Origin: Bacillus sp. RO1
Lineage (GTDB): Bacteria; Bacillota; Bacilli; Bacillales; Bacillaceae_I
Assembly: GCF_012524115.1 (NCBI RefSeq)
Contig: NZ_JAAZWB010000083.1
Location: 1-64,000 of the forward strand
Reading direction: 5' to 3'
DNA: 64,000 nt
The notes below the pieces were generated by a model, which searched no databases, had not been told where the DNA came from, and saw only the letters and a list, made by a program, of their open reading frames with translations. Shown here in pieces: positions 1-8,766 of this stretch. The position numbers were made by a program, and so were the translations under genes. Position 1 is the first letter of the stretch. Each line of letters begins with the position of its first letter.

Positions 1-43
1 ATTCATTTTTATAATCATGACCGTTATCAAAAACGATTAAACG

Positions 44-74
44 GTCTTAGCCCTTTAGAATACAGGGCTAAGAC
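44..74. other. Perfect 11-bp inverted repeat (hairpin)
   Basis: GTCTTAGCCCT pairs perfectly with AGGGCTAAGAC across a 9-nt loop. On the plus strand a moderately T-rich stretch follows, so it could be a terminator for a plus-strand transcript or a leader hairpin for the next minus-strand gene. In Bacillus subtilis polA follows phoR, but it lies outside this window. Function is inferred only. Confidence 0.4.
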
Positions 75-122
75 AGCTTAGTCTTGTTTTATTATTTCAA
101 GTGTCTACTTGACAGGGGGCAG

Positions 123-490
123 TTCATCTCGGCTATGAAGACTTCTCTACTCTTTTTTTCTCGTCACTGAGGTCTTCATCTCGTCTATGAAGACTTCGCT
201 ACTCTTTTTTTCTCGTCACTGAGGTCTTCATCTCGTCTATGAAGACTTCGCTACTCTTTTTTACTCGTCACTGAGGTCTTCATCTCGGCTATGAAGACTT
301 CGCTACTCTTTTTTTCTGGTCACTGAGGTCTTCATCTCGGCTATGAAGACTTCGCTACTACTTTTTTCTCGTCACTGAGGTCTTCATCTCGTCTATGAAG
401 TCTTCTCTACTCTTTTTTTCTCTTCACTGAGGTCTTCATCTCGTCTATGAAGTCTTCTCTACTCTTTTTTTCTCGTCACTGAGGTCTTCA
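123..490. repeat. 52-bp tandem repeat, seven copies
   Basis: The marker CTATGAAG recurs at 133, 185, 237, 289, 341, 393 and 445, exactly 52 bp apart, with a few substitutions between units. Each unit junction holds a hairpin formed by GAGGTCTTCAT and ATGAAGACTTC around a short CTCG-type loop, followed by a CTACTC-T(6-7) stretch. The unit is not a multiple of three and no reading frame runs through it, so it is non-coding. It lies downstream of phoR, beyond that gene's terminator. Confidence 0.95.
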
Positions 491-529
491 TCACAAGGAT
501 CAAGAAATACCCATCCCGCAAATTCCCCA

Positions 530-568
530 AACAACAAAAAGAAGGAGAGAGCAGGGTGGGCTCTCTCC
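530..568 (-). terminator. Terminator of phoPR
   Basis: GGAGAGAGC and GCTCTCTCC form a perfect 9-bp stem with a 7-nt loop. On the minus strand the stem is followed by TTCTTTTTGTTG. It lies about 90 bp past the phoR stop codon. Confidence 0.8.
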
Positions 569-655
569 TCTTCCAAATTTGGCTCCTTGGATGAAGGGGT
601 TTTCATAGATTATATTAACAAAGGTTTGTAAAGGACCTATGAAAGACGTGTAAAG

Positions 656-2425
656 CTATTGTAAATCTTCATTTTCTTTAGACAACTTCACCGTAAAGGC
701 AGTCCCCTTATTCAATTCACTCGTAACAGAAATACTGCCATGATGAGCTTCCACGATATGCTTGACAATCGCAAGCCCTAATCCGGTTCCACCTGAATTC
801 CGACTTCGTGCCTTGTCCACTCTGTAAAACCGTTCAAAGATCCTTGGTATCTCATCCTGTTCCATACCAATACCAGTATCGGATACAACAATGATTACCT
901 CTTCCTCTACGTCTTCCACCTTCACCTTAACATCTCCACCAGCTGGTGTATAAGCGATGGCATTGTTAATAAGATTAATGAAAACCTGTTTAATCCTGGA
1001 GGCATCCGCAAATAAATACAACTCTTTTTTAGGTTGGGTTAGAACAAGATTTATTTCTTTTTCTTTTGCCTTTCCTTCCAATATTACAAAGATTTCTTCC
1101 AACAGGTCGTTGATTTCCACATACTCCGGATTTAATTTAAAACCTTGTTTCTCTATTTTAGAAAGGTCCAGCAAATCTTCAATAAGGGACTGCAGCCTGT
1201 CGCTTTCTTTTAGAATAATGGATAAGAAATACTGCAATGTATCTTTATCATTCATCGCGCCATCCAACAATGTTTCGGAAAACCCTTTGATTGATGTGAT
1301 TGGCGTTTTTAACTCATGAGATACATTAGCAACAAAATCTTTTCTCATTTGCTCAAGCTTCTTCAATTCTGTAATGTCATGGAACACAAGGACTATCCCT
1401 TTCCACTCATCATTGATGCCAATGATAGGTGCTCCATACACTTCAAAGTGTCTGCGCTCAATCTTCAATGGAAGCAAGATTTGTTTTCGCAAACTCACCT
1501 CGGTCATAAAAATCTCTTCTATCAACGAGACAACTTCTTTCTGCTCTATGGCTTCATAATATAGCCTATAAAGATATTCCGCAGGATCTGCATCAAATGT
1601 GTCCTTGTAGGCACGGTTGATGAGATTCACGTAGCCTCGACCATCAATCAATATTAACCCACTTCCCATGCTCTCAATTAGAGTCCGGAGACGATCCTGC
1701 TGCATTTCTTGCGCTTTGGTCATATCCTGAAGGTTTCGTGCTAATATGTTAATGGATTGACTTAACATGCCTGTTTCATCAACATGTTCCTCAAATGTCC
1801 TAGCTTTATAATTCCCTTTGGCAAGCTCCGTTGCTACCTTGGTTGCAGCTTCAATCGGCCTGGTGTATTGAGATGTAATCCTTACCCCAAGAAGCAAAAT
1901 AACCACAAACGCTGCACCAAGGCTTGCAATTAAGAGTCCCCAAATCTGTTGATTGACTCTTTGGAGAGAATCTATTGGGGTACTTAGCATTACATATCCA
2001 TCTTTAGATCCATTTCTTGTGATGGAGTTTCCGTAATAATACATTTCATCATTCTGTTCATAGAAGATCCTGTCACGATTCTTGTTCTTTTGAACCGCAT
2101 CTTTTATAATCTCTTCTTGAGAATCTATCCCAGAAACAGACGGGCCAGTAGTCTCATATAACACCGTGCCGTCCTTATCGGTGATGCTGACCCTTGCCGC
2201 TAAAGTGTTACTCACATCATTGAGATGTTTTTGAAGTATAGGTGTCACACTGGTCTCCTCTTCCACCAGCATTGTTACCAGTTCTGTTTCTTTGATGAGC
2301 CTCTGATTAAAGGTATTCAAATAAAAGCTTTTAAAAAGCTGACCAAGCAAAAGCCCCAGGCACACAAGCACCACGATGATTAAGGTGATGAGTGCAAAGA
2401 GCAGTCTTGAGCGGAACCTATTCAT
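656..2425 (-). CDS. phoR: PhoR phosphate-starvation sensor histidine kinase
   Basis: Membrane histidine kinase of the PhoP-PhoR two-component system, which responds to phosphate limitation. The 589 residues show a first membrane helix near 8-30, an extracytoplasmic sensor region to about 160, and a second helix near 161-183. HAMP (about 184-236) and PAS (about 240-350) domains follow. His370 in the VSHELKTP motif is the phosphoacceptor. ATP-binding boxes follow: N box near 483-490, DTGIG near 516-520 and GGTGLG near 545-550. Its ATG overlaps the end of phoP by 8 bp, so the two genes are translationally coupled. Length and order match the Bacillus family. Confidence 0.96.
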   Translation of the reverse strand: MNRFRSRLLFALITLIIVVLVCLGLLLGQLFKSFYLNTFNQRLIKETELVTMLVEEETSVTPILQKHLNDVSNTLAARVSITDKDGTVLYETTGPSVSGIDSQEEIIKDAVQKNKNRDRIFYEQNDEMYYYGNSITRNGSKDGYVMLSTPIDSLQRVNQQIWGLLIASLGAAFVVILLLGVRITSQYTRPIEAATKVATELAKGNYKARTFEEHVDETGMLSQSINILARNLQDMTKAQEMQQDRLRTLIESMGSGLILIDGRGYVNLINRAYKDTFDADPAEYLYRLYYEAIEQKEVVSLIEEIFMTEVSLRKQILLPLKIERRHFEVYGAPIIGINDEWKGIVLVFHDITELKKLEQMRKDFVANVSHELKTPITSIKGFSETLLDGAMNDKDTLQYFLSIILKESDRLQSLIEDLLDLSKIEKQGFKLNPEYVEINDLLEEIFVILEGKAKEKEINLVLTQPKKELYLFADASRIKQVFINLINNAIAYTPAGGDVKVKVEDVEEEVIIVVSDTGIGMEQDEIPRIFERFYRVDKARSRNSGGTGLGLAIVKHIVEAHHGSISVTSELNKGTAFTVKLSKENEDLQ

Positions 2426-3146
2426 GTAATTTCTGTTCCTCTAGCTTGTACCCTAGACCTCTAATTGTCTTTATATATGTAGGTTTTTTTGTATCCGTCT
2501 CTATTTTTTCCCTTAAGTGACTAATATGAACATCCACAATCCGAGTATCTCCGGCAAAATCATAATTCCACACCGCGCTCAAAAGCTGATCGCGAGTCAA
2601 CACTCTTCCTTTATTTTTAGATAAGTAGACCAAAAGCTCAAATTCCTTTGGCGTAAGTTCTAATCTTTCATCACGAAAATAGGCTTCATAGTGCTCTGGC
2701 AGTATTTTTACATCCCCTATTACGATTTTTTCCGAAGTGTCCTCTTCTACTTTCTGCGCCTCCGTGTTACCTGACATCTGCTGCATTCTACGGAGGATAG
2801 CCTTTACCCTAGCTACGACTTCCCTTGGACTAAAAGGTTTGGTCATATAATCATCAGCACCTAACTCTAGTCCCAACACCTTATCGAACTCATCATCCTT
2901 TGCAGTAAGCATAAGGATTGGAGTATGAATTTTATGCTGTCTTAACTCTTTACAAACTTCTATTCCATCTTTTTTGGGAAGCATAAGATCTAGAACGATC
3001 ATATCAAATCGTTCTTCCATTGCCTTATTCAGACCCTCTTCTCCGTCCATCGCAACGGAAACATCGTAGCCTGCTTGCTGTAAATTATACTGTAACAATG
3101 TCACGATTGATTGTTCATCATCTACAATAAGAATCTTTTTATTCAT
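2418..3146 (-). CDS. phoP: PhoP response regulator (OmpR family)
   Basis: Cytoplasmic DNA-binding response regulator of the phosphate-starvation system, phosphorylated by PhoR. The receiver domain (1-120) has the acidic pocket at Asp9/Asp10, phospho-acceptor Asp53, Thr81 and Lys103. A winged-helix domain occupies the C-terminal half, ending near the YKLEEQ segment. The open frame extends 16 codons upstream, but the start at 3146 has the ribosome site GGTGGAGG at proper distance and gives the usual family N-terminus MNKKILIVDDE, so it was preferred. The protein is 242 aa. phoR follows with an 8-bp overlap. Confidence 0.96.
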   Translation of the reverse strand: MNKKILIVDDEQSIVTLLQYNLQQAGYDVSVAMDGEEGLNKAMEERFDMIVLDLMLPKKDGIEVCKELRQHKIHTPILMLTAKDDEFDKVLGLELGADDYMTKPFSPREVVARVKAILRRMQQMSGNTEAQKVEEDTSEKIVIGDVKILPEHYEAYFRDERLELTPKEFELLVYLSKNKGRVLTRDQLLSAVWNYDFAGDTRIVDVHISHLREKIETDTKKPTYIKTIRGLGYKLEEQKLHE

Positions 3147-3313
3147 TCTTTTCCTCCACCAAACTGTTTTGGAAAACCCATTTTGTTCATCCAATTGCCA
3201 TTTCTATATTATCTCTATCATTACTTTTCCATTTTACACGTATTCATTATTCATCACAATAAAGAAAAGCTTTCCTTTAAGGATGTCAAACGTAAGATTT
3301 AGTTTGAATAATA

Positions 3314-3341
3314 AAAAAGAGCCTAGAACTAGGCTCTTTTT
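3314..3341 (-). terminator. Terminator after the MaoC-like gene
   Basis: AAAAAGAGCCTA and TAGGCTCTTTTT form a 12-bp stem with a 4-nt loop. The stem starts at the MaoC-like stop codon, and A/T runs make it potentially bidirectional. It separates that gene from phoP. Confidence 0.8.
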
Positions 3342-3816
3342 AGAAGTTTTCCATCGCACTGCTCTCCATCGGTTCGAGACGATGAGGAGGACAAACTGTG
3401 ATGGATCCTTTCGCAACAGTATGATTTTCTTCATTGGTACCATGAACACTCATTACGATACAATGGTCTTTTTCATTGATCTCCACCACTTCAAAAAGAA
3501 ATTGAACACTTCCATAGTGATAGACTGGTTTTGGAAAAGAAATATCTTGGTGTACGACATGACTTCCTGGGCCGGGTAAATATTTCGATACGGCTGAAGT
3601 AATAATCCCTGTTAACATGATGCTAGGTACGATTGGCTTTTTAAATGGTGTTTGGGACGCGTAGTCGTGCTGAATATAGAGTGGGTTAGCATCATTCGTT
3701 AACCCAAGATATAATAATAGGTCTTTGTCTTCTATTTTTTCGGTTAGCTCAAGCTTTTCTCCCACTTGGATTTCTGAGAGTTTTCTTCCGAGTTTTCTCT
3801 TTTTGCCTAGTAACAT
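3340..3816 (-). CDS. MaoC-like hot-dog fold protein
   Basis: A 158-aa single-domain protein resembling MaoC-type (R)-hydratase/dehydratase-like hot-dog proteins, which act on acyl-CoA or related thioesters. The N-terminal region reads like the family's entry segment (GLTNDANPLYIQHDYA), followed by the conserved PIVPSIML stretch that usually carries the hot-dog helix. The substrate is unknown. The start at 3816 has the RBS AGGGGG seven bases upstream. It lies between mdh and phoP with its own promoter containing a CcpA-type site and with terminators on both sides, so it is probably a single-gene unit. Fold assignment is fairly secure, catalytic role is not. Confidence 0.75.
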   Translation of the reverse strand: MLLGKKRKLGRKLSEIQVGEKLELTEKIEDKDLLLYLGLTNDANPLYIQHDYASQTPFKKPIVPSIMLTGIITSAVSKYLPGPGSHVVHQDISFPKPVYHYGSVQFLFEVVEINEKDHCIVMSVHGTNEENHTVAKGSITVCPPHRLEPMESSAMENF

Positions 3817-3856
3817 ACATACACCCCCTGATGATGTTGGAAAATACCCCTTGTTT

Positions 3857-3885
3857 ATTGTAACCGTTTACAATAGTTTGGTAAA
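3857..3885 (-). promoter_or_regulatory. SigA-type promoter overlapped by a perfect cre (CcpA) site
   Basis: On the minus strand -35 TTTACC (3880-3885) and -10 TACAAT (3857-3862) are spaced by 17 bp. The sequence TGTAACCGTTTACA at 3859-3872 matches the cre consensus TGWAANCGNTNNCA at every defined position and overlaps the -10, a layout that predicts repression by CcpA. The controlled gene is the MaoC-like gene starting at 3816; read-through into phoPR is possible. Confidence 0.75.
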
Positions 3886-3911
3886 AATTCGGGGAAAGCA
3901 TTCCCCGAATT
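3886..3911 (-). terminator. Terminator downstream of mdh
   Basis: AATTCGGGGAA and TTCCCCGAATT form a perfect 11-bp stem with a 4-nt loop, and T-rich sequence follows on the minus strand. A palindromic element copy lies between this hairpin and the mdh stop. Confidence 0.75.
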
Positions 3912-3935
3912 AGTTACATTTTTCTGTAATACACC

Positions 3936-4061
3936 GCTGTTGATTTCCGCACCGGGCTTCGCTTTCCTAGGGGCGGTGCTTGAGCCTCCTCACTCCGTTG
4001 CGGGGTCTCATGCTACCGCTATCTCCCTCAGGAGTCTTCGCCCTGTGCTTCAATCAACAGC
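3936..4061. repeat. Interspersed palindromic element, copy 1 (short type)
   Basis: Bounded by the inverted ends GCTGTTGATT and AATCAACAGC (10 bp). The inside folds as one long imperfect hairpin: GGGC near the left end pairs with GCCC near the right, GCGGT with ACCGC, TTGAG with the CTCA side, and the centre is CCTCC with GGGGT. It lies between mdh and its terminator. Eleven relatives occur in this window. Confidence 0.9.
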
Positions 4062-4098
4062 TAGAAATTCTTAATACTTCATACATCCTTTTAATGAT

Positions 4099-5037
4099 TT
4101 AAGATAGGACATTCATGACATTTTTAACGGATTCAACAGATTTGGAAAGTGCGGCTTTTTCTTCTTCTGTCAGCTCTAGTTCGATGATTTTTTCGATGCC
4201 ACCCGCACCAAGGATTGTTGGTACGCCAAGGTAGATTCCGTCGTGTCCGTATTCTCCTTCAAGATAGGCGATGGAAGGTAAGATGCGGCGTTGATCTTTC
4301 AGTATCGCTTCCACCATCTCCACCATTGATGCTGCAGGAGCATAATAGGCGCTACCATTACCAAGTAGGTTAACGATTTCCCCGCCGCCTTTTCTTGTTC
4401 TTTCCACAATCGCATCTAGGCGATCTTTAGGAAGTAATGTTTCAAGCGGGATTCCACCTGCGTAAGAGTAGCGAACAAGCGGCACCATGTCATCCCCATG
4501 ACCTCCAAGAACGAAGCCAGTAACATCTTTCACAGAAAGATTTAGTTCCTGTGACACAAAAGTGCGGAAACGAGCGGTATCTAGCACCCCTGATTGACCG
4601 ATAACGCGGTTTTTCGGGAAGCCGGACTCTTTAAACACAGTGTAAGTCATCGCATCTACCGGGTTTGTCAACACGATGATATAGCAATCAGGAGAATGTT
4701 TTACCACTTCTCTTGTTACACTTTTCATGATGTTTTGGTTTGTGGTTACCAGATCATCACGGCTCATACCTGGTTTACGGGCGATTCCTGCTGTAATGAC
4801 AACGATATCGGAATTGGCTGTATCTTCATAGTTGGATGTTCCTGTAATGTTTGCGTCAAATCCTTGGACCGGACCCGCTTCTAACATGTCTAAAGCTTTT
4901 CCTTTAGTAGGGTTTTCCATTTGTGGGATATCTACTAGTACAACGTCTGCGAGTTCTTTTTGTGCAAGTAAGAATGCTGTTGTTGCACCTGTGAAGCCTC
5001 CACCGATTACCGATACTTTTTTACGTCTCATTGTCAT
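4099..5037 (-). CDS. mdh: Malate dehydrogenase
   Basis: NAD-dependent malate to oxaloacetate interconversion in the TCA cycle, LDH-like type typical of Bacillus. The N-terminal GGGFTGATT segment is the dinucleotide-binding loop. The [10 protein letters not shown] segment carries substrate-binding arginines, and the catalytic His lies in GGHGDDMVP. Three ATGs lie close together; the one at 5037 has GGAGG seven bases upstream, whereas the ATG at 5043 is too close to it. This gives 312 aa, the usual family length. It follows citZ-icd, but a terminator and a palindromic element lie between icd and mdh, and no obvious separate promoter was found. Confidence 0.96.
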   Translation of the reverse strand: MTMRRKKVSVIGGGFTGATTAFLLAQKELADVVLVDIPQMENPTKGKALDMLEAGPVQGFDANITGTSNYEDTANSDIVVITAGIARKPGMSRDDLVTTNQNIMKSVTREVVKHSPDCYIIVLTNPVDAMTYTVFKESGFPKNRVIGQSGVLDTARFRTFVSQELNLSVKDVTGFVLGGHGDDMVPLVRYSYAGGIPLETLLPKDRLDAIVERTRKGGGEIVNLLGNGSAYYAPAASMVEMVEAILKDQRRILPSIAYLEGEYGHDGIYLGVPTILGAGGIEKIIELELTEEEKAALSKSVESVKNVMNVLS

Positions 5038-5078
5038 GTTCATTCCTCCCTAACCTATTAATGGACAACTCTTACTCC

Positions 5079-5209
5079 GCTGTTGATTTCCGCACTGGGC
5101 TTCGCTTTCCTAGGGGCGGTGCTTTTGAGCCTCCTCGGCTTCGCCTGCGGGGGTCTCAAGCTACCGCTATCTCCCTCAGGAGTCTTCGCCCTGTGCTCCA
5201 ATCACCAGC
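5079..5209. repeat. Interspersed palindromic element, copy 2 (short type)
   Basis: Ends GCTGTTGATT and AATCACCAGC (one mismatch). The inner arms GCACTGGGC and GCCCTGTGC pair with one mismatch, GGCGGT pairs with ACCGC, and a central GAGCCTCC/GGGGTCTC hairpin is present. It sits between icd and mdh, about 40 bp before the mdh start, so any read-through transcript carries it in the mdh leader. Confidence 0.9.
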
Positions 5210-5229
5210 TAGAGTGCTGGTTTATTTTC

Positions 5230-5266
5230 AAAAAGCAAAAACCCTTAACGAGTTTTTGCTTTTTTC
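5230..5266 (-). terminator. Terminator of icd
   Basis: The stem is built from AAAAGCAAAAACC and the complementary GTTTTTGCTTTT arm, directly after the icd stop, with T-rich flanks on both sides. It may be partial, because mdh downstream has no clear promoter. Confidence 0.75.
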
Positions 5267-5268
5267 AA

Positions 5269-6537
5269 TTACATGTTTTTGATTAGTTCGTCACCAAACT
5301 CGGAGCATTTTACTTCTGTTGCGCCGTCCATTAGACGTGCAAAGTCGTAAGTTACTACTTTAGAAGCGATGGATTTTTCCATAGCATCTACTACAAGTTT
5401 AGCAGCCTCTGTCCAGCCAAGGTGCTCAAGCATTAATACACCGGAAAGGATAACAGAAGATGGGTTTACTTTATCAAGACCAGCATATTTCGGAGCAGTA
5501 CCGTGTGTAGCTTCGAAAATTGCGTGACCAGTTTCATAGTTAATGTTTGCTCCAGGAGCGATTCCGATTCCACCTACTTGAGCAGCAAGTGCATCAGAGA
5601 TGTAGTCACCGTTTAGGTTCATTGTTGCAACAACATCGAACTCTTTTGGACGAGTCAGAATTTGTTGTAAGAAGATATCAGCAATGGAATCCTTCACTAG
5701 GATCTTGCCTTCTGCTTCTGCAGCTTCTTGAGCTTTATTCGCAGCATCTTTACCTTCCGCTTCCGCGATACGGTCATATTGTGCCCATGTGAATACTTTA
5801 TCGCCGAATTCTTTTTCAGCTAGCTCGTAACCCCAGTTTTTGAAAGCTCCTTCTGTGAACTTCATGATGTTTCCTTTGTGTACTAGTGTTACAGATTTGC
5901 GGCCATGCTCGATTGCATAATTGATTGCACCACGAACAAGACGGGAAGTACCTTCTTCAGATACCGGCTTGATACCGATACCGGAAGTTTCAGGGAAACG
6001 GATTTTGTTAACTCCCATTTCAGTTTGAAGGAAGTTGATTAGCTTTTCTACTTCTTCAGAGCCTTTCGCATACTCGATTCCAGCATAGATATCTTCTGTA
6101 TTTTCACGGAAAATAACCATGTCAGTATCTTCTGGACGTTTAATAGGAGAAGGAACTCCTTGGAAATAACGAACAGGACGTAAGCATGTGAAAAGGTCCA
6201 ACTCTTGACGTAATGCAACGTTAAGAGAACGGATTCCGCCACCGACCGGAGTAGTCAGAGGTCCTTTGATCGCAATTATGTACTCACGGATATCATCAAG
6301 TGTTTGACTTGGCAACCATTCACCAGTTTGGTTGAATGCTTTTTCTCCAGCTAATACTTCTTTCCAAACAATTTCCTTTTCACCATTATATGCTTTTTCA
6401 ACAGCTGCTTCTAAAACACGGGATGCAGATGCCCAAATGTCAGGACCAATTCCATCTCCCTCAATGAATGGAATAATCGGATTGTTAGGTACGTTTAATA
6501 CACCATCTGTAACGGTAATTTTTGTTCCTTGTGTCAA
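5269..6537 (-). CDS. icd: NADP-dependent isocitrate dehydrogenase
   Basis: Oxidative decarboxylation of isocitrate to 2-oxoglutarate in the TCA cycle. The 422 aa are full length for the bacterial dimeric family. [13 protein letters not shown] near residue 23 is the N-terminal signature, [14 protein letters not shown] holds the substrate-binding serine and arginines, and [17 protein letters not shown] is the C-terminal signature. The start is TTG at 6537 with AGGAGG about nine bases upstream; no nearer ATG fits. It lies 116 bp after citZ, as in the Bacillus citZ-icd-mdh operon. Confidence 0.97.
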   Translation of the reverse strand: MTQGTKITVTDGVLNVPNNPIIPFIEGDGIGPDIWASASRVLEAAVEKAYNGEKEIVWKEVLAGEKAFNQTGEWLPSQTLDDIREYIIAIKGPLTTPVGGGIRSLNVALRQELDLFTCLRPVRYFQGVPSPIKRPEDTDMVIFRENTEDIYAGIEYAKGSEEVEKLINFLQTEMGVNKIRFPETSGIGIKPVSEEGTSRLVRGAINYAIEHGRKSVTLVHKGNIMKFTEGAFKNWGYELAEKEFGDKVFTWAQYDRIAEAEGKDAANKAQEAAEAEGKILVKDSIADIFLQQILTRPKEFDVVATMNLNGDYISDALAAQVGGIGIAPGANINYETGHAIFEATHGTAPKYAGLDKVNPSSVILSGVLMLEHLGWTEAAKLVVDAMEKSIASKVVTYDFARLMDGATEVKCSEFGDELIKNM

Positions 6538-6653
6538 AGTAAAAACCTCCTAAGATATATGATGACATTAGATGTTTGGGAAAGGGATTTCCCCTCCCCT
6601 TGTATTATAGCAAAAATTCAATCAATGTATCTCGTCACAGCTTAATGCAATAT

Positions 6654-7772
6654 TTAGCTGCGTTTTTCGATTGGAACATAGTCCTGCTTGCCAGGGCCAG
6701 TATAATCTGCACGCGGACGGATCAGGCGGTTGTTGGAATACTGCTCAAGGATATGCGCCAACCAACCGGATACACGGCTCACAGCAAAGATTGGTGTGAA
6801 TAAGTCATGATCGATTCCTAAAGAATGATACACAGACGCACTGTAGAAATCAACGTTCGGCGGAAGCGGTTTCTCGGAAGTCACGATTTCTTCCACTTTC
6901 ACGGACATTTCATACCATTTCGGTTGTCCTGTCAGATGAGTAAGTTTCTCGGACATTTCACGCAAATGCTTCGCACGAGGATCCCCTTGACGATATACAC
7001 GGTGACCGAATCCCATGATTTTTTCTTTATTTGCAAGCTTTTCACGGATATAGCTTTCCGCGTTTTCTACTTCTCCAATTTCAGAAAGCATCTTCATAAC
7101 CGCTTCGTTTGCTCCACCGTGCAATGGACCTTTTAACGCTCCGATTGCAGCAGTAACACCAGAGTAAACATCAGATAATGTCGCTACACATACACGTGCA
7201 GTGAAAGTAGATGCATTTAACTCATGATCAGCATGAAGAACTAATGCTTTATTGAAAGCTTCAATTGCAACTTCAGTCGGCTCTTCACCAGTTAACATGT
7301 ATAAGAAGTTAGCTGCCATGCCTAGGTCAGTTCTTGGAGCAATCGGGTCTAACCCTTTACGGATTCTTGAGAACGCTGTCACAATTGTCGGCATTTTAGC
7401 TTGCAGACGAACAGCCTTGTGGTAATTTACTTCTGGATCCATGTTATCTGCTTCTGCATCGTAAAGACCTAGTAATGATACTGCCGTACGTAAAGCAGCC
7501 ATAGGGTGTACTTTATCAATTGGATAAGTTTTAAAGTGATTGATGACTTCATCAGGAAGTGCAGCATTTTCAGCTAATTCTTTCTTCAGTGAAGCCAATT
7601 CTTCCTTGTTAGGCAGTTTTTGATGCCATAAAAGATAGATTACCTCTTCGAAGCTAGCATGATTTGCTAAGTCATCAATGTTGTAGCCAACATACGTTAG
7701 TGTGTCGTCAATAATGGAACTGATAGCGGAAGTTGTTGCTACAATCCCTTCAAGACCTTTAGTTGTTGTCAT
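6654..7772 (-). CDS. citZ: Citrate synthase
   Basis: Condenses acetyl-CoA and oxaloacetate to citrate. The 372 aa match the short Gram-positive type. The catalytic His lies in GFGHRVYRQGDPRA and the catalytic Asp in NVDFYSASV; the LHGGANEAVM segment is the other conserved His region. The start at 7772 has the RBS AAGGAGAGG. It is the first gene of citZ-icd-mdh. A candidate cre site lies about 145 bp upstream. Confidence 0.97.
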   Translation of the reverse strand: MTTTKGLEGIVATTSAISSIIDDTLTYVGYNIDDLANHASFEEVIYLLWHQKLPNKEELASLKKELAENAALPDEVINHFKTYPIDKVHPMAALRTAVSLLGLYDAEADNMDPEVNYHKAVRLQAKMPTIVTAFSRIRKGLDPIAPRTDLGMAANFLYMLTGEEPTEVAIEAFNKALVLHADHELNASTFTARVCVATLSDVYSGVTAAIGALKGPLHGGANEAVMKMLSEIGEVENAESYIREKLANKEKIMGFGHRVYRQGDPRAKHLREMSEKLTHLTGQPKWYEMSVKVEEIVTSEKPLPPNVDFYSASVYHSLGIDHDLFTPIFAVSRVSGWLAHILEQYSNNRLIRPRADYTGPGKQDYVPIEKRS

Positions 7773-8126
7773 TTCAAACCTCTCCTTTATGTGAAAATTT
7801 CTTCAAATCCTTATCTACCATTGTCCACCCGAACGCTTGCTCACCATAATGATAAAAATTAATGATCTGTATAAATATTAAGAGTAATTCATTAATTCAG
7901 AATCTAGCAAACTAAGAAAATGCTTACATTTCCATTCATAAAAATATGCGCCATATCCACTATGTTCATGGGTGTGCGCGCATTTTCGGCGAACAATGTT
8001 TCTCTTGCTAAGTAGGAAGGAAGTGTCCTTGTCCCTATTATAAACAATTATCTGACTTTTGTGAATGAAAAGAACGAAAGTCCTGCAAAAAATATTATCA
8101 CGAAAAAATAATTTGTGAAAAATCCC
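7773..8126. other. citZ upstream region with candidate cre site
   Basis: This gene-free stretch must hold the citZ promoter. AGAAAATGCTTACAT at 7915-7929 (minus strand ATGTAAGCATTTTCT) differs from the extended cre consensus WTGNAANCGNWNNCW at one core position. A weak ATGCGC/GCGCAT hairpin near 7945-7983 could end ytwI transcription. I could not fix a -35/-10 pair with confidence. Confidence 0.4.
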
Positions 8127-8588
8127 CTATGTGAAATATTCCACTACCTTCATTGCAAGATAAGCTATTCCTGCACCAATCAACGGGCCTACAGCCACTC
8201 CATTAAACAAGGAAACCGCAAGAATAGTACCAAACACCAAGGCTGTTGTAATATGGGGATCATTGGCAAGCAATGTCAACCCGCTTTTTGCAATCAGCGC
8301 CACAGCTATGCCAGCTCCTAACGCCACCCAAGCATAGGAAGACTTCAGCGCTTCCTGTAATTGCTTGAAACCTATATCTCCTGTAGCAATTGGAACTAAA
8401 ACTGCAATGGTAATGATCGTTACACCCCAATTAATTCCTTTCGACTGTAGATAAGGGAATACTTTATTGTCCAGACCAATGACTTTAATAACAAGCAATA
8501 CTGCCACAGCAAACATCAAAGATGGATTTTTAGCAATAAAGCCAATTAATAGAAGTATTAGTAAAAACACAGTAGCTTGACTTATCAT
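8127..8588 (-). CDS. ytwI: DUF441 family membrane protein (YtwI)
   Basis: Small integral membrane protein of 153 aa, about four or five hydrophobic helices, with glycine-rich segments and AVGPLIGAGIAYLAMKVV near the C-terminus, as in DUF441. Its biochemical role is unknown. The RBS GGAAGGA lies eight bases before the ATG. In B. subtilis it is likewise next to citZ and ytvI. Confidence 0.85.
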   Translation of the reverse strand: MISQATVFLLILLLIGFIAKNPSLMFAVAVLLVIKVIGLDNKVFPYLQSKGINWGVTIITIAVLVPIATGDIGFKQLQEALKSSYAWVALGAGIAVALIAKSGLTLLANDPHITTALVFGTILAVSLFNGVAVGPLIGAGIAYLAMKVVEYFT

Positions 8589-8766
8589 TCTGTTTCATCC
8601 TTCCAAACCAGACCCTTTTTCCATACTACCATAATAAAATACGAAAGAAAAAGAATTGAGACCGTACAGAATTTTCCTAATTTTTAAATATAAAACTATG
8701 AAAACAATAAGTCAGGTTGTAAAATATGGAGTAAGGGAATTCCGGTACTCATAAGGGGTGTTATGA

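Noticed and set aside
123-490. CRISPR array suspected at the 52-bp repeats and at the 20-bp arrays
   Set aside because: Units follow each other directly with no unique spacers, and no cas genes are present.
5031-5282. Plus-strand frames over element copy 2
   Set aside because: They read through the palindromic element and the icd terminator; similar shadow frames appear over other copies.
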